DNA of 64,000 nucleotides from positions 62,001-126,000 of the forward strand of contig JAKOGI010000578.1 in NCBI GenBank assembly GCA_029747015.1, in the 5' to 3' direction. Shown here one piece after another: positions 10,148 through 22,180 of the stretch (the first letter of the stretch is position 1; each line of letters starts with the position of its first letter). The DNA comes from Carnegiea gigantea. Taxonomy: Eukaryota; Streptophyta; Magnoliopsida; Caryophyllales; Cactaceae. The notes under the pieces were generated by a model, which was given only the letters and a program-made list of their open reading frames with translations, was not told the origin of the DNA and did no database searches. A program made the position numbers and the translations under genes.

Positions 10148-13100
10148 ATGATTCCTGCCAATTGTGTTCCTTTTGACAGTTTCTATGAGAATGGAAATCA
10201 GAGTTTTAATTCTTCTTGGGACAGAAATGATTCCTACCCGTCAGAGAAATCATCAGGTTCTCCGTTCTACAAGTCCACTACGCCTTTACTAAGTGGTACT
10301 GGATTTGGAAACATGAATGCAATAGGAAGCAGCATAAACAGAGTTGGAGAATCTTTGAAATTACCAACATTCAAGGTTTTCTCAAAAACTGGACGATGGA
10401 GACATGATCAACCATTGTGGGATAGGATATTTGATCCTTCAAGTGAGGGGTTCTTATTGTGGAATCGGATTTTCCTGGTTGCATGTCTTGTGGGACTGTT
10501 TGTTGATCCATTATTATTTTATCTCCCGCAAGTGGAAAATGGTAAAAATACATCATGTATGACGAGGGATCTGGCATTGGGTGGTGTTGTGACCTTCTTC
10601 CGAACTGCTGCAGACATTTTCTATTTTGTGAATGTTTTTGTAAACTTCCGTACAGCTTTTGTTGCACCAAGTTCAAGGGTGTTTGGAAGAGGGGAACTCG
10701 TTAGGGACAGAAAAGAGATTGCAGGGAGGTATATTAGATCGGATTTCATCTTCGATCTTTTGGCAGCGCTGCCTCTTCCTCAGGTATTTTGTGTCCTTTT
10801 TAAATCTATCTGGTATATAGGTAGGACGTTATTACCTGCATGATGTGCCAAGGATTGTCACAACTTGTGTCTAACTCTGATTACTTGTACAACATCCTTT
10901 CATCTCGCCCCTTACCTGAGGGTTTAACTCTCATTATTAGTATATAGGCAGGAGGACGTTATTACCTGCATGATGTGGCAAGGATTGTGGGTAAGAGCTC
11001 AAGGTAAAGAGGAATTATAAGTCCTTGGTACAAATGACACCTGTCATGAATTATCATCAAAGAAACCAGCTGTTGATGGAAGCAATCTACTATCAATATG
11101 TTGGTAGGAGTTGCGAACCTACTTCAAATCCCCTCGTGAAACTGAAGTGAATACCTCCAAATGCTTGTGCTTTAGGTGCTGCAGCAAGGGTTTTCCGTGT
11201 CATTAGGAGACCCTTTCTAGCTAGATATCTACCCCCACTAGTGTATACAACCCTTGCCATATAATTGAGTTCCGCATAAGATAATTTCTATATTAGAATT
11301 CTATCCGTTGTCTTTCTTTGTGACTGTTTTTCGTAATTAGTCAACCCTTTAGACCTTGACATTAAAGATACTAATATTGCAAAATTTTCTTGTTACAGAT
11401 TGTGATATGGTTCATCATTCCAGTAATTCGAACCTCTCGTACAAGAAGGACCTTTAATACTCTTCAATTAATTGTGCTCGTTCAGTATGTTCTGAGGTTA
11501 TATCTGATCTTTCGGCTCAGTTCTGCAATTATTAGAGCTGCTGGCGTTGTCACCAGAACAGCTTGGGCTGGAGCTGCATATAATCTACTATTGTATATGT
11601 TAGCCAGTCATGTAAGCAAGTTCCATCTAAAGCACTGGCGAATAATTATTTCAGTTTCTCATTTCCTTGCATGAAAAACTTCTTCATTAAGTTTTGCATT
11701 CATGAAAAATGACTGGTTGAGTCCTGTTTGAAACAACTCAACTTCTTCTCCTGTAGGTTCTAGGGGCAGCTTGGTATCTGCTATCTGTAGAAAGGTTCTC
11801 ATCATGTTGGAAGAAAATGTGTAAACAAGAAGAATCCCCCATCAAATGCCAGCTTCAATACTTGGATTGTAGTACTGTGGACGAGATTGATCGAATAAGA
11901 TGGGCAAATGCCACGAAAGTGTTTTCGTCATGTGATGCAAAAAATGCCAATGTTACTTTTGACTATGGAATATTTCAGAATGCAATGGTAAAAGATGTTG
12001 TCTCTGATAGTTTCACAGACAAATTCTTCTATTGTTTATGGTGGGGATTACAACAGTTGAGGTATGTTACGATCACTCTGTTTTCCCTGTTAAGCTTGTG
12101 CTTGTGTGTTGTAATCTCACCTGCTTCCAGTGGCATAAGAACATGACATGGATATGTGGCCTGATGTACTATTCTTATGAAGACAAGTTTAAATTTCTTT
12201 TGCCACTCTAAGCATCAACATTTCACTAACAAATAAGGATTGATGTGACATTGACACGGCTGAATTCTACTTTGCAGTTCATATGGTCAAAACTTGCAAA
12301 CAAGCACATTTGTCTGGGAAACCACTTTTTGCATTGTCATTTCCATCATGGGTCTCATTTTATTTGCCCACTTAATCGGAAATATGCAGGTATAGTAGCA
12401 AACATCATCCCCCAGAGTTACAGTGTTACTGTTATTGATTGGAGTAACTACTATTGAATAGAATATCTCAATGATCCATGGGTATCCTTTTATGTGGTAT
12501 ATGCAAGACATTGGTGGCCACTGCCAACGTCTTCTTATGGGAAAGAGAGATTTTGTGGCATAAAGTTTATTGCTGACTTCTTAACTAGATTGAATGATCT
12601 AAATGAAGATCTGACCTTGTTTTCCACTTTATTAGTTTTTCTGTGTAATACATGGGCATTTCTGTCTAGTAGAGTAGAAAGAAATGATGGCTTGTATATT
12701 TTGAGGTTGTTGTGGCTTATATCTTGAAATATTTGGGCATGTAGACATACCTGCAATCTATTACTTCGAGACTTGAGCAATGGAGGCTTAAGAGGCGTGA
12801 CACCGAGGAATGGATGAGACACCGCCAACTCCCTGAGCACCTACGTGAAAGAGCGAGGCGGTTTGTTCAGTACAAGTGGCTGGCTACCCGAGGAGTGAAT
12901 GAAGAATCAATCCTCAGTTCCTTACCCACGGATTTACGGCGGGACATTCAACGACATTTGTGCTTGGACCTTGTTCGAAGAGTAAGCTTTCATGCCTCTC
13001 ACTTCCATAAGCATCTCTTTTCGTTTAGAAGTCCTCGTATGTTAAAGGGGCAACATCAGGTTGAGGGGGCCAGAACAAGTTCCATAGCATTTTGTTGTCA

Positions 13101-13997
13101 CTTTTAGCATGCATATAGATTTGAGGAGAGGGACACTTTCGTTTTTTACATTTATAAAACATCGTTCAGAATTGATCCTAAAGTGTAGTTGGGACTGGTA
13201 TCTTTAACTAACTATTACAACTGCCCCTAATTATGTAGGTCCCTTTGTTTGCAAAAATGGATGATCAGCTACTTGATGCCATATGTGAGCGGCTGAGGTC
13301 CTCTCTCAGTACGCCAGGCACATTCATCGTTCGTGAGGGTGACCCAGTTACTGAAATGCTTTTTGTCATAAGAGGGAAACTAGACAGCTCAACGACAGAT
13401 GGGGGACGTTCAGGGTTTTTCAATTCCATCACTTTAAGACCAGGGGACTTCTGTGGTGAAGAGCTTCTTGCATGGGCATTGCTCCCTAATGCTGGTAATC
13501 TGCCATCTTCCTCAAGGACAGTAAGAGCCATAGAAGAAGTAGAAGCTTTTGCTTTGAAAGCAGAGGACCTTAAATTTGTGGCCAACCAGTTTCGTCGTCT
13601 TCATAGTAAGAAGTTGCAGCACACTTTTCGCTACTACTCGCACCACTGGCGAACTTGGGCAGCTTGCTTTATTCAAGCTGCTTGGAGAAGGTTTAAGAAG
13701 AGAAAGATGGCACAGATGCTGAGCTTAAGAGAGTCATTCTCTGAATCCTTTTCTGAGTTACATTCTTCTGTACAATATGAAACTGTTGCATATAAAACTC
13801 AGGAACAAGCTCTGGAACACCACAAAGAAATGACTTCAAATTCTCAAGCAATTAATAACTTGGGAGTTACTCTATTGGCTAAAAGGTTTGCCGTAAATAC
13901 AAGGAGAGGTGCCCAGAGGAACAGGGATATAGATATGCCCAAGTTGTTCAAGCCTCAAGATCCTGACTTCTTTGATGATGCAGCTGATTTAAAGTAA
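10148..13997 (+). CDS. CNGC: Cyclic nucleotide-gated ion channel, plant CNGC group III (CNGC14/17-like)
   Basis: Plasma-membrane cation channel, in plants usually linked to calcium entry and gated or modulated by cyclic nucleotides and calmodulin. Six exons with GT-AG introns: 10148-10783, 11399-11611, 11757-12061, 12278-12389, 12745-12981 and 13239-13997. They join in frame to 753 codons, a normal family length. Seen in order: variable N-terminus; S1 (residues ~104-126); S2-S5; pore with filter QQLSSYGQNL (~382-391), rebuilt across the exon 3/4 junction; S6; C-linker with EWMRHRQLP; cyclic-nucleotide-binding domain with phosphate cassette RPGDFCGEELLAW (~568-580); IQ motif FIQAAWRRFKK (~645-655). 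The RVFGRGELV block and the DDQLLDAICERL start of the binding domain are typical of the family. No stops or frameshifts inside the exons. The N-terminus is the least certain part. The exact orthologue is uncertain; similarity to the CNGC14/17 side of group III is judged from memory of the family. Confidence 0.93.
10812..10990 (+). repeat. Direct repeat pair inside CNGC intron 1
   Basis: A ~45-bp segment containing GACGTTATTACCTGCATGAT occurs near 10813-10860 and again near 10940-10990, separated by about 77 bp. The second copy has a 3-bp insertion and one other change. It lies wholly within intron 1 (10784-11398) and adds no coding sequence. Confidence 0.75.
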
Positions 13998-14290
13998 TCC
14001 AACATTTGGTTAAAACCAGTATATTCAGTACTATAGATAGTGGAAATTGTGTAGGAAGTTGAGAATATTATATACTTGTCACTCGACCATTGTACATTAG
14101 AATTGGCTCGTGCAGACAGCGAACACATTTTGTGATTTCAATTTCATGCATTGCTGCTTTGTTATTAAGTATACTTTTCATACGTTTGAAAAATTACTTT
14201 GGGACAATTTTTCTAATTTTGCTAATATTAAACTTGGTAAACATCTTTGTACAACCATATTGTTCTTTGCTTGGTGACTTAATTTGTAGC
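13998..14290 (+). other. CNGC 3' untranslated region and downstream flank
   Basis: AT-rich sequence directly after the TAA stop. No AATAAA was located; several AT-rich near-upstream-like stretches (around 14180-14240) could direct polyadenylation. A 67-codon ORF at 14090-14293 is hydrophobic but resembles no known family and is likely chance in AT-rich DNA. Confidence 0.45.
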
Positions 14291-15130
14291 TAATTGATTT
14301 GGCAAAATTATTTACATGGGCCACATCGTCCTCCACGTCAGCATAAGTTAATCAAACAATGCACGCTTGAACAAGATCCTAAGCACCCAAGGGCAAAAGG
14401 GCCCATTTCCCTCCAACTAGGGTAAAGCACGGTACAATTACCATACTTACCTCATTTACTGTGCCTATGTATACCCACCACCTAAGACATCAATCCCTAG
14501 GTTATGTCAAGTGATTCTCATATCATATCATCATAGGATCGTTGCAATCATACACACAACCCAAGGAATAATTTTTTTTTCTCTTTGAAGTCACACCTTA
14601 TCCACTTTAGGTTGCATCTTCAAAATTTTCGTTTTTGTCATTCATCATTTCATCTCTATCAAATCTTCAGCTGGCATCAGAGGAACGCTCCCCAGATTCA
14701 CCCCTAGGATATCGTCTTCGTGCAGGTTAGAGGAAGCGCACTTGAGAAGCATCAAGGGATCCACAAAGCTCTTGTTGCGCAAGCCCAGTCTTCCAAATCA
14801 TACCTTATTGAGGCAAAGAAGGCCTTATAACAAGCTAATGAGAAGATCGCCAACTCTAACGCTGCGCCGACCCCATAAATTTCTCACTATAAGTGGTCAA
14901 AGTGGTTTACAGATCAAGATGGTACCTCATTCCCTCATAATATGGGTAAAGTCATATCATAACCAATCCCATGGTAAAGAACGGAAACCTAGTCCTATTT
15001 GCTCAGTCACCGAGGGGTTACACCCTCGCTTTTGCCATGGTGTCTCACTAAAGAAAGAACAAGGACAATAAGTCATCGTAGACTAAGAACGCTCAACTTT
15101 CAATGGTCTTGACTGATCTCTAAGAAACAA
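14291..15130 (+). repeat. Degenerate LTR end and leader of a Tat/Retand-type gypsy element
   Basis: Non-coding sequence before the gag remnant at 15131. The string CTGGCATCAGAGGAACG near 14670 resembles the region following an LTR in some gypsy elements, so part of 14291-14668 may be the 5' LTR. No clear LTR start is visible and no 3' LTR occurs downstream. The ORF at 14742-15071 is not recognised. Confidence 0.35.
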
Positions 15131-15790
15131 TTGCAAGTTGTCGCCTCAATGGAGGCGCACCCCACCTATGTCGTGTTGTCAGAGAAGTCCATCTCTAGTG
15201 GAAGTGACAAGGCTCCTCCCACCGCCTGTGCATGCACCAGGGTTGGCATCGCATCCAACCCCTCTAACATTTCCTATTCCTTTTACAGGGGATATCATGG
15301 AAGCACCAATGCCTACAAAAGTACAAGGCCTACCTTGGAGTTCTATGATGGAACAACGAACTCAAAAGATCACCTTGCCATCTACAAGGCTTAGATGTAT
15401 GTCTAAAGATGTAGATGATGCCACTTACTATTGCTACTTCCCTGCTACTGTCAAATAATTTGTTAGTGTTTCGATGGCCCTCCTCTGAGGAGCATCACTT
15501 GCCTTTACGAATTGGCCAAATAATTTGTCAGTTTATTGGTCAAGCTGCAAAGAAAATAGCGCAAGGGTACGCCTTAGCCAAATTAGTTCTTACAAGACTT
15601 CGTCAGGAGCGTTTACGTATCCCCAGCGTTGATGATGATCTCGCATATAGCTCTTTTCTCTAGGGACTCAGGCCAGGAAAGTTCAAGTTTTGCCTAGCCG
15701 AACAAAAAGTCAGCACTCTAACTGAAGCTCTGAAAAGACCAGCAAACCTCATCCAAGCCATGAAAATATGCTTCGGGGATGTATAACAAT
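15131..15790 (+). pseudogene. Tat/Retand-type gypsy gag remnant
   Basis: PTLEFYDGTTNSKDHL near 15325-15380 matches the start of the capsid-like gag domain of Tat-lineage gypsy elements. After a frameshift near 15400, a second ORF ends in LRIPSVDDDLAYSSFL near 15615-15660, the normal end of that domain, followed by LRPGKFKF. Frameshifts and stops make it dead. Confidence 0.7.
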
Positions 15791-16329
15791 CGCGAAGAAC
15801 AGTTGGGGATGAGAAGTCCTACCAAAAACTCAGAAAAAGTATTAGGGAAGTGACTCAAATGACCAATTCAATATTGATCCAAAGAGTATCTTGATTGAAA
15901 TCAATAACCTACCGATGCTCAAAAGGCCATCTCCAATGGGCATTCTGTACCAATTGCACGATCCCAACAAGTACTACGACTTTCATGAGCAAACAGGGCT
16001 CAACACCGCTAATTATGAGAGTTAAAGAAGGCGCTTAATGACTTGACCAACCAAGGTTAAATCAATTGCTTCCCTAGGAAAGAGGACCTAGGTGTACTCT
16101 TAGGGACTAAGCAAACCCTAGGGAGAAGTACCAAGATGAAGGATATTCCTCTAAGGTCATAGCCACATCATGGGCGGCTTCGCCGCTGGCATAACTCCAT
16201 CCTTATGGAGGAAGGTTCACCTTCAAAGCATACAACAAGTCATGATCACTTGGAAACCCACGTCCTTGAAGGTCCCTACAATGTCCTTCAATGAGTAAGA
16301 TCTAAAGGGAATCACAACCTGTCATGATG
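15791..16329 (+). pseudogene. Decayed gag-protease linker of the Tat-type element
   Basis: Low-similarity stretch between recognisable gag and protease with many stops in all frames. Position implies the nucleocapsid/linker part of the polyprotein. No zinc knuckle can be seen. Confidence 0.4.
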
Positions 16330-16730
16330 GCCCCCTAGTCGTCAAGCTCAAAGTTCCCAATGCCATTATCTAAAGTATCCCATTGACACAAGGACTTTGG
16401 TGGATGTTATCACTTGGGAATGCTTGAAACAACTCAGGAACCAAGAGCAAGATCTCACACCTTTCCTCAATCCCGTACTAGGATTCAGGGAACAAACAGT
16501 TCATCTAATAGGCATTATATGCCTTCTAGTTCAGATTAGAGACAAGACTAAGGCAATAAATATAGAAGTAGACTTACCTGTGGTAGATGTACCCTCAGCC
16601 TATAATGCAATCCTAGGATACCTGACCTTACACAAGGTTAAGGCTGTCATGACCCCCTACCTCCTAGTCATGCAATCTGAATTGGGCATGCTGTTATGGG
16701 CAAGCTCTACAAAGATCAAAAGATAGCGCG
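16330..16730 (+). pseudogene. Tat-type gypsy protease remnant
   Basis: Encodes a retroviral-type aspartic protease tail. MVDVITWECLKQL follows a decayed active-site region, and VVDVPSAYNAILGYLTLHK near 16575-16640 matches the conserved block of Tat/Ogre-lineage proteases. The catalytic D[ST]G is not preserved in frame. The next ~330 bp (16731-17060) is linker toward reverse transcriptase with several stops. Confidence 0.75.
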
Positions 16731-17059
16731 AGAATGTTACTTTGTGAGTATTAAGCTTCTAATAGAAGAGCATAAAGGCATGAAAAAGGCCACAGATGAC
16801 CCAAAGGGAAAGAAACCCAAGGTTGAGCAACTAATTAGGCAATTGGTGACACTTGCCATTTGTCTCATTATAACCGAGGACCATGGAAGAACTTGACACC
16901 AGGCCCTCATTGATATCCGACTCATACCTTTGGAAGAAGATCGGCCAATCGCACTTTTAAATTCAGCAACGAACTCTATAAAGAAGTCAAAGAGTCACTT
17001 ATCCAACTCTTAAGGGAGTATAAAGGCGTATTTGCCCTTAGCTCGGATGGCATGTTAGG

Positions 17060-17431
17060 CCTCAGCCCCTAAACCAAGGAACACAAGCTCAATGTAGATC
17101 CATCCTACAAAATAGCCATCTAAAAGAGGAGACACTTGGGAGCACAGTGCAGCACTGCTGTGGTTGAGAAAGTGAAAAAGTTGCTGGAAGTTAGTTTTAT
17201 TCTAGAATGCGAATATGAGTGGATCACCAATGTTGTTTTGGTTAAATAGGCAAACATGACATAGAGGATGTGAATAGGTTTCACTAATTTGAACAAAGCT
17301 TGCCTTAAAGATATCTATTCTCTCCCCACATCAATAAGCTGGTCGACGCCACTACCAGACATGCTCTCTTAAGCTTCATGGAAGCCTTCTCCTGGTGCCA
17401 TTAAATACCCATGAGCAAGGACAATCAAGAA
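17060..17431 (+). pseudogene. Tat-type gypsy reverse transcriptase, N-terminal fragment
   Basis: HKLNVDPSYK near 17090-17120, EYEWITNVVLVK near 17210-17250, FTNLNKAC near 17280-17300 and LVDATTRHALLSFMEAFSW near 17340-17395 follow the order of the finger and palm start of Tat-lineage RT. Stops are frequent. The fragment ends at 17431, where a copia LTR begins, before the catalytic aspartates. The rest of this pol is not found after the copia remnant, so it was lost or lies elsewhere. Confidence 0.85.
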
Positions 17432-18768
17432 TGTTGAAACAATCATGTGTAAGGTTTTGATGATAACAACCCAAATATACCAGTTAATATGCTATCATGC
17501 TATGCTTGAGTAGTGTGCTAGAATTGTGTGTTGAGACAGGTTGCAAACACCCTGGAGAACAGTTCGAATGAGTATAGAGCATCAAAGTTGATAACATGCG
17601 CAAGAATCTGAGAACATTGCCTCAGAACAGTTCTGAGCGCAGAGCATGGAGCATCGCATGGAACATCAAAATCATGTGCAATGAGTTCAGCTAATAACAA
17701 GAGTCTTAGGCTTACTATTAGTTTTATTTTTTAGATTCTTGTTAATATGCCAATTAGAAGATCTTAACTTAACAATCACCTTGAAGGAATTTCTTACGCC
17801 AACTCAGAACACTGCTTAGAACAGTTTGAGCAATCAGGTCTGCAGTGTTCTGAGGGCAACGTATAAAACTCTTGTCCCAAAGATTTTCAAGTGCTTTTCT
17901 ACTGTCAAAATTCCTAACATATTTGGGATTGATTTTCTGATAATATTTTATCTTACAAAGAATCCTTCACTGAATAATATTGTTTTCGTAAAAAGATACT
18001 ATCAAAAGATTTTATCTTAGCCTTTAAGATATGATTTTTAAAAAAGATAATGTTGAGAGATTCAATTTCGTTTGGAATACTAATTATTTTTGAGAGTTAT
18101 TGCTAAATCCAAAACCACCCATATACTTGCAGCACAAGTATTTCGTGGGTATATAATCTTTTGCCTCTCAACGTTTTCATTCATGGTTTTTCAAGGAGCA
18201 AAATCGAGTTTTCTATGAGAAAATTTTTTGATTGAAAAACCTTCAAGGAATGTGCTAAATTGAGTCATCTATATTGACATAATAGGGATTATATTGTACC
18301 TTATATTTAGCTTATTTAGAAGCATTCAAAGTAAGGTGTTCTTCTATTCTCCTCTGTCATCAGTGAGATTAGAGTGTGTCCAAGTCTTGGGAGACTTTGG
18401 ATATGGTGTGTGGCTAGTTCTCAAATGGAGGCTAGTTACGTGTTTGTAACGAGGGTCTCGAGGGAGACTAAGTTACGTGTGTGACGTAGTCACGTGTGAG
18501 TTACATGTGTAACGAATTTGGCCCGTGTTAGTAAAAGTGTTGCTGAAATCCTACCGAGGCAGGTCGTGGTTTTTACACCTCAATTGGGCCAAAGGTGGTT
18601 TTTCATGTAAAAATATTGTGTCTCTTTTACTATTTTGGCAATTATACTTGTTTCTGCCTTACTGCAAACACGTGCTCCAAACAGTTCTGATGTGTGTTTT
18701 GAGAAAATCGAAAAACTGGTAGACACAATTCACCCTCCCTCTTGTGTCCTTGTGCGATTAAATCTAAT
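17432..18768 (+). repeat. 5' LTR of a Ty1/copia element
   Basis: Starts TGTTGAAAC inside the Tat-type RT and ends just before the primer site GTGGTATCAGAGC at about 18770. About 1.34 kb. The U3/U5 ends are inferred from the abrupt change from RT-like sequence and from the primer site. The exact 3' end is uncertain by a few bases. No matching 3' LTR occurs in the window because a TRIM array truncates the element at 22472. Confidence 0.75.
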
Positions 18769-18769
18769 A

Positions 18770-18785
18770 AGTGGTATCAGAGCAG
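18770..18785 (+). other. Primer-binding site of the copia element (initiator tRNA-Met)
   Basis: GTGGTATCAGAGCAGAG directly follows the LTR and contains the full TGGTATCAGAGC match to the tRNA-Met 3' end complement. Confidence 0.85.
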
Positions 18786-18828
18786 AGTTATCATATTTAG
18801 GTTAACACTTTAAAGAGATCTTGAAAAG

Positions 18829-20740
18829 ATGAATGCTCCACAAGGAATCTTAGAAGGTCAATCTGTGACCAGACCTCCATATTTCAATGGACAGCACTAC
18901 AACTGGTGGAAAAATCGAATGGAGAACTATATCCAAGTTGAGGATTATGAGTTATGGATGCTCATTGTGAATGGTCCTTACATTCCAGTGAAAGTCACAA
19001 CTGATGGGAAGACTGTTCCTAAGGAGCCGAAGGAATTCGACTCAGATGACCTCAGGAAGATGGAGAAGAATGCCAAGGCCAAGAAACTGCTGTATTTTGA
19101 ACTCGGACCTGACGAGTACACTCGCATCTCAGAGTGTGAATCCACAAAAGAGATATGGAATGCCCTTCAAGTAACTCACGAAGGAACTAATCAAGTCAAG
19201 CAATCTAGAATCGAGCTGCTAGTGAGAAAATATGAGCTATTTGAGATGAGCGACAAAGAAACAATCATTGACATGTATACTCAGTTCACCCACATTACTA
19301 ATGAGTTAAAATCGTTGGGAAAATTCTTTACCACTGAAGAATTGATTAGGAAGATCCTACGAATTTTACCTCATTCATGGGAATCAAAGGTCACTGCGAT
19401 TTAAGAAGCAAAAAAGATGAATGAGATCTCCTTGGATGAGCTTATTGGGAATCTACAAACATATGGGCTAAGAAGAAACTCCCCAATGAAGGAAGAGGGG
19501 AAGAAAGAATAAGGACTTGCGCTAAAAGCTAGAGAAAGCGATAGCTCAGATATTGATGAAGAAGGAATGACCATGATTGCTCGAAAATTCAAAAAATTCT
19601 TCAAGAAGGCTTAAAGCAAATACAAGAAGGGCAACACCAGTAGGACTAAGAACAGTGATCGTGATCAGTTCCCAGGATGCTTCAAGTGCGGAAGGCAAGA
19701 TCATGTTGTGAAGAATTGCCCCTTACTGAAGGAAGAACAGGGGTCAGAACAGGTTCAAACCAGAGGCAAAAAGACGTAGTTAACAAATACGGAAAAACAG
19801 TTCACCAAGGCAATGATGGCTGCCTGGGGTGATACCTCAGAAGAAGAAGAGGACTCTCAAGATGGAGAGAAAGCAGTAGCTCTTATGGCCTAAAGAGAAT
19901 CTGATTCAGATTCAGATACGATCGACAGTTTGTCCCAACTCAAGGAAGAGGTATGTAATCTTAGTAAGAGGAAACTTGAAAAATTAGTTTTTACATTGAT
20001 GGAAGAATGTGAGATAGTAAATTCTGAAAATTGCATTCTTAAAAACACCTGCTCAAGATCAGAAAAGGATGTTAAAAGACTCGAAAGAAAGAAGCAAGAA
20101 CTTGGGCATATGAATGAGGTTCTCACTTGTGAAAAACTCAAAATTGATGAAAAAGTTCTTGTTTTATGTAATGAACTAGACACGCTTAAGGATCTTATGA
20201 ATAAGAGAGAAGAAGTGTTTAACATTGATCTCTCAATGCTAGAAGAAGAGTCCCAAGAACTAAAACTTAAGGTAGAATTATTGGTGAGGGAAAATAATCA
20301 GTTGCTTAAAAAAGGTTCAAAAAGCCAAAACTGACCTTGTTCAAAATAGGCACAGGAACAGTTTCACAGAAACACTCAGAATAGAAGCCCTTATAAATGA
20401 AAATAGTCAGTTGCTTGAAATGCTCCATAGGGCCGAATATGACCTTATTCAGAATAGGCACTAGAACAGTTCCTTAGAAGCACTTAATTGGTTAAACACT
20501 CACCATAGTCATAATAAAAAGGGACTAGGATTTGTGAGTAGGCATGTCACCAAACCAGCAAACAAAAAATATGTTGGACTTTCGGAAAATATAGTCTGTT
20601 TTCATTGTGGTAAGACTGGTCATTATCGATATGCTTGCTCCTTGAGAAATAGGGTCATAGAGAGAAACTCAGTGTATGTTAAGCAAATATGGATTAGAAA
20701 AGATGAGTTAATGTCCATGTCAAAGACAATGGGACCCTAG
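18829..20740 (+). pseudogene. Ty1/copia gag, broken
   Basis: Begins MNAPQGILEGQSVTRPPYF, 44 bp after the primer site. The capsid-like UBN2 type gag domain spans about 18870-19400 (NWWKNRMENYI, LWMLIVNGPYIP). A CCHC zinc knuckle CFKCGRQDHVVKNC lies at about 19678-19720 and a second, CFHCGKTGHYRYAC, at about 20597-20638. Between them is a long acidic and coiled-coil-like segment (19930-20334). Stop codons at 19402, 19510, 19612, 19778, 19891 and 20332 break an otherwise well-kept frame, so it is a fairly young but dead copy. Confidence 0.9.
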
Positions 20741-21300
20741 TGGATCTGGGTTCCCAAGACAAACACTTAGCTATTTTGCATGGTAAAGTGAGAGGAGGCA
20801 ATCAACTATGGTTCTTGGATAGTGGTTGCTCAAGGGATATGACGGGAGATAAATCAAACTTCCTCTCACTTACAGCCTTTGATGGGGGGAGAGCGGCATT
20901 TAGAAACGGCAAATTTGGGAAAATTATCGGTGTAGATAAGATAGGTAAATCACTCTCTCACTCTATTGATAATGTATACTTGGTTGATGGGTTACAACAT
21001 AATTTGCTAAGTGTGTCTTAAATTGTGTGATAAAGGTAATCATGTTGAATTCTCTTCAGATCAATGCTTGATTACCAATGTCAATTCTGGTAGTGTTGTG
21101 TTCAGGGGGAAGCGACACAACAATGTGTATAAAGTGTATGTTCTTTTACTTTCCCAAAATCATTTGACTTATTTAAGTGCTCTTGATGACGATGTTATGC
21201 TTTGGCACAAGAGGCCAGGTCATGCAAGCCTTTCTCTTTTGAATAAACTTACTTCTAAGGACCTAGTAGTTGGACTACCTTCCATCAAGTACAAGTGCTA
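20741..21300 (+). pseudogene. Copia protease and GAG-pre-integrase region
   Basis: Aspartic protease active site in WFLDSGCSRDMTG near 20810-20845, continuing to VDGLQHNLLSVS at 21020. A frameshift then leads to a GAG-pre-integrase domain with LWHKRPGHASLSLLNKL near 21200-21250, where the normal H-x-R-x-GH pattern is kept. A stop at about 21299 ends the frame just before the integrase zinc finger. Confidence 0.88.
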
Positions 21301-21880
21301 GAGGAAAATAAGTTAGAGTTTCTTTCAAGTCAAAGAATTGTATTAGTACTTCTTGACCTCTTGAACTACTACATGTTAATTTGTGTGGTCCTATGAGGAT
21401 CACAAGTAGAGGAGGGAAGAGGTATGTATTGTTTAATGAGACTAACTCTGTGGTTGAGCATGATACATAGGAAGAAGAGTTTGAACTTGGTCTTGTAAGA
21501 AAAGACCTCTTGCTCACTCAAAACTCCATAAGTGCCAAAGGTAAGGCTCTTAAAGGAGAACCAAGTCCTAGAACTGATAATTTGGAAGGTAGGCAGGGAG
21601 CAAACCAATTAGGAAAAAGCATTGCTGAACCTGAACAGAATCGACCCACTCAACCCAATTATGCCCGAACTGATATAGGAACAGGCACCAGAACAGCTCC
21701 AGAACCTGTTTCACGAAGTATCCAGGAGAGATTGGTAAGTGTATCTGTGGATCCATTTATTCCACGACCCTAGAAGCACCAAAGCTCGCACCCCTTTAAC
21801 CAGATCATGTCTGACATTAATACAGGGTTGCAAACCAGATCCAATCATAGAAACTTATGTGCTTTCTATACTTTTTATCT
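21301..21880 (+). pseudogene. Deleted integrase and linker region of the copia element
   Basis: Only about 580 bp separate the pre-integrase domain from reverse transcriptase, whereas an intact copia integrase needs well over 1 kb. Short traces remain (an LVNLCGP-like segment near 21380). A proline- and glutamine-rich ORF at 21510-21773 looks like the variable linker between integrase and RT. The integrase core is missing. Confidence 0.7.
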
Positions 21881-22180
21881 AACATTGAGCCAAAGAATGT
21901 TTGTGAAGCCCTTGCAGATTCTGACTATTTTACTGCTATGCAAGAAGAGCTTAATGAGTTTGAAAGGAACAAGGTTTGGCAACTTGAACCAAGGCCTAAG
22001 GACAGATCGATAATTGGCACCAAGTGAGTGTTCAAGAACAAACTGGATGAGTTCGGAACAGTCACTCGAAACAAGGCTAGGGTGGTGGTTTAGGGTTACA
22101 ACCAAGAAGAGGGGATCGATTATGAGGAAACATTTACACCTATTAACCTCGGACTTAGCTTCATGGTATCCTTGAGGGTG
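21881..22180 (+). pseudogene. Copia reverse transcriptase, N-terminal fragment
   Basis: AMQEELNEFERNKVWQL near 21940-21990, IIGTK near 22010 and EEGIDYEETFTPI near 22110-22145 are the standard opening blocks of copia RT. The frame is broken by stops at about 22024 and 22090. After FTPI the sequence jumps within ~50 bp to RNase H, so the RT palm with its YVDD site is deleted. Confidence 0.88.

Noticed and set aside
10371..10676. 101-codon ORF antisense to CNGC exon 1, and a similar one at 13265-13585
   Set aside because: Lie opposite well-conserved exon sequence; codon constraint on the sense strand explains the open frames.
12494..12840. ORFs across CNGC intron 4 on both strands
   Set aside because: Intronic position with consistent GT-AG borders; no similarity to known proteins.
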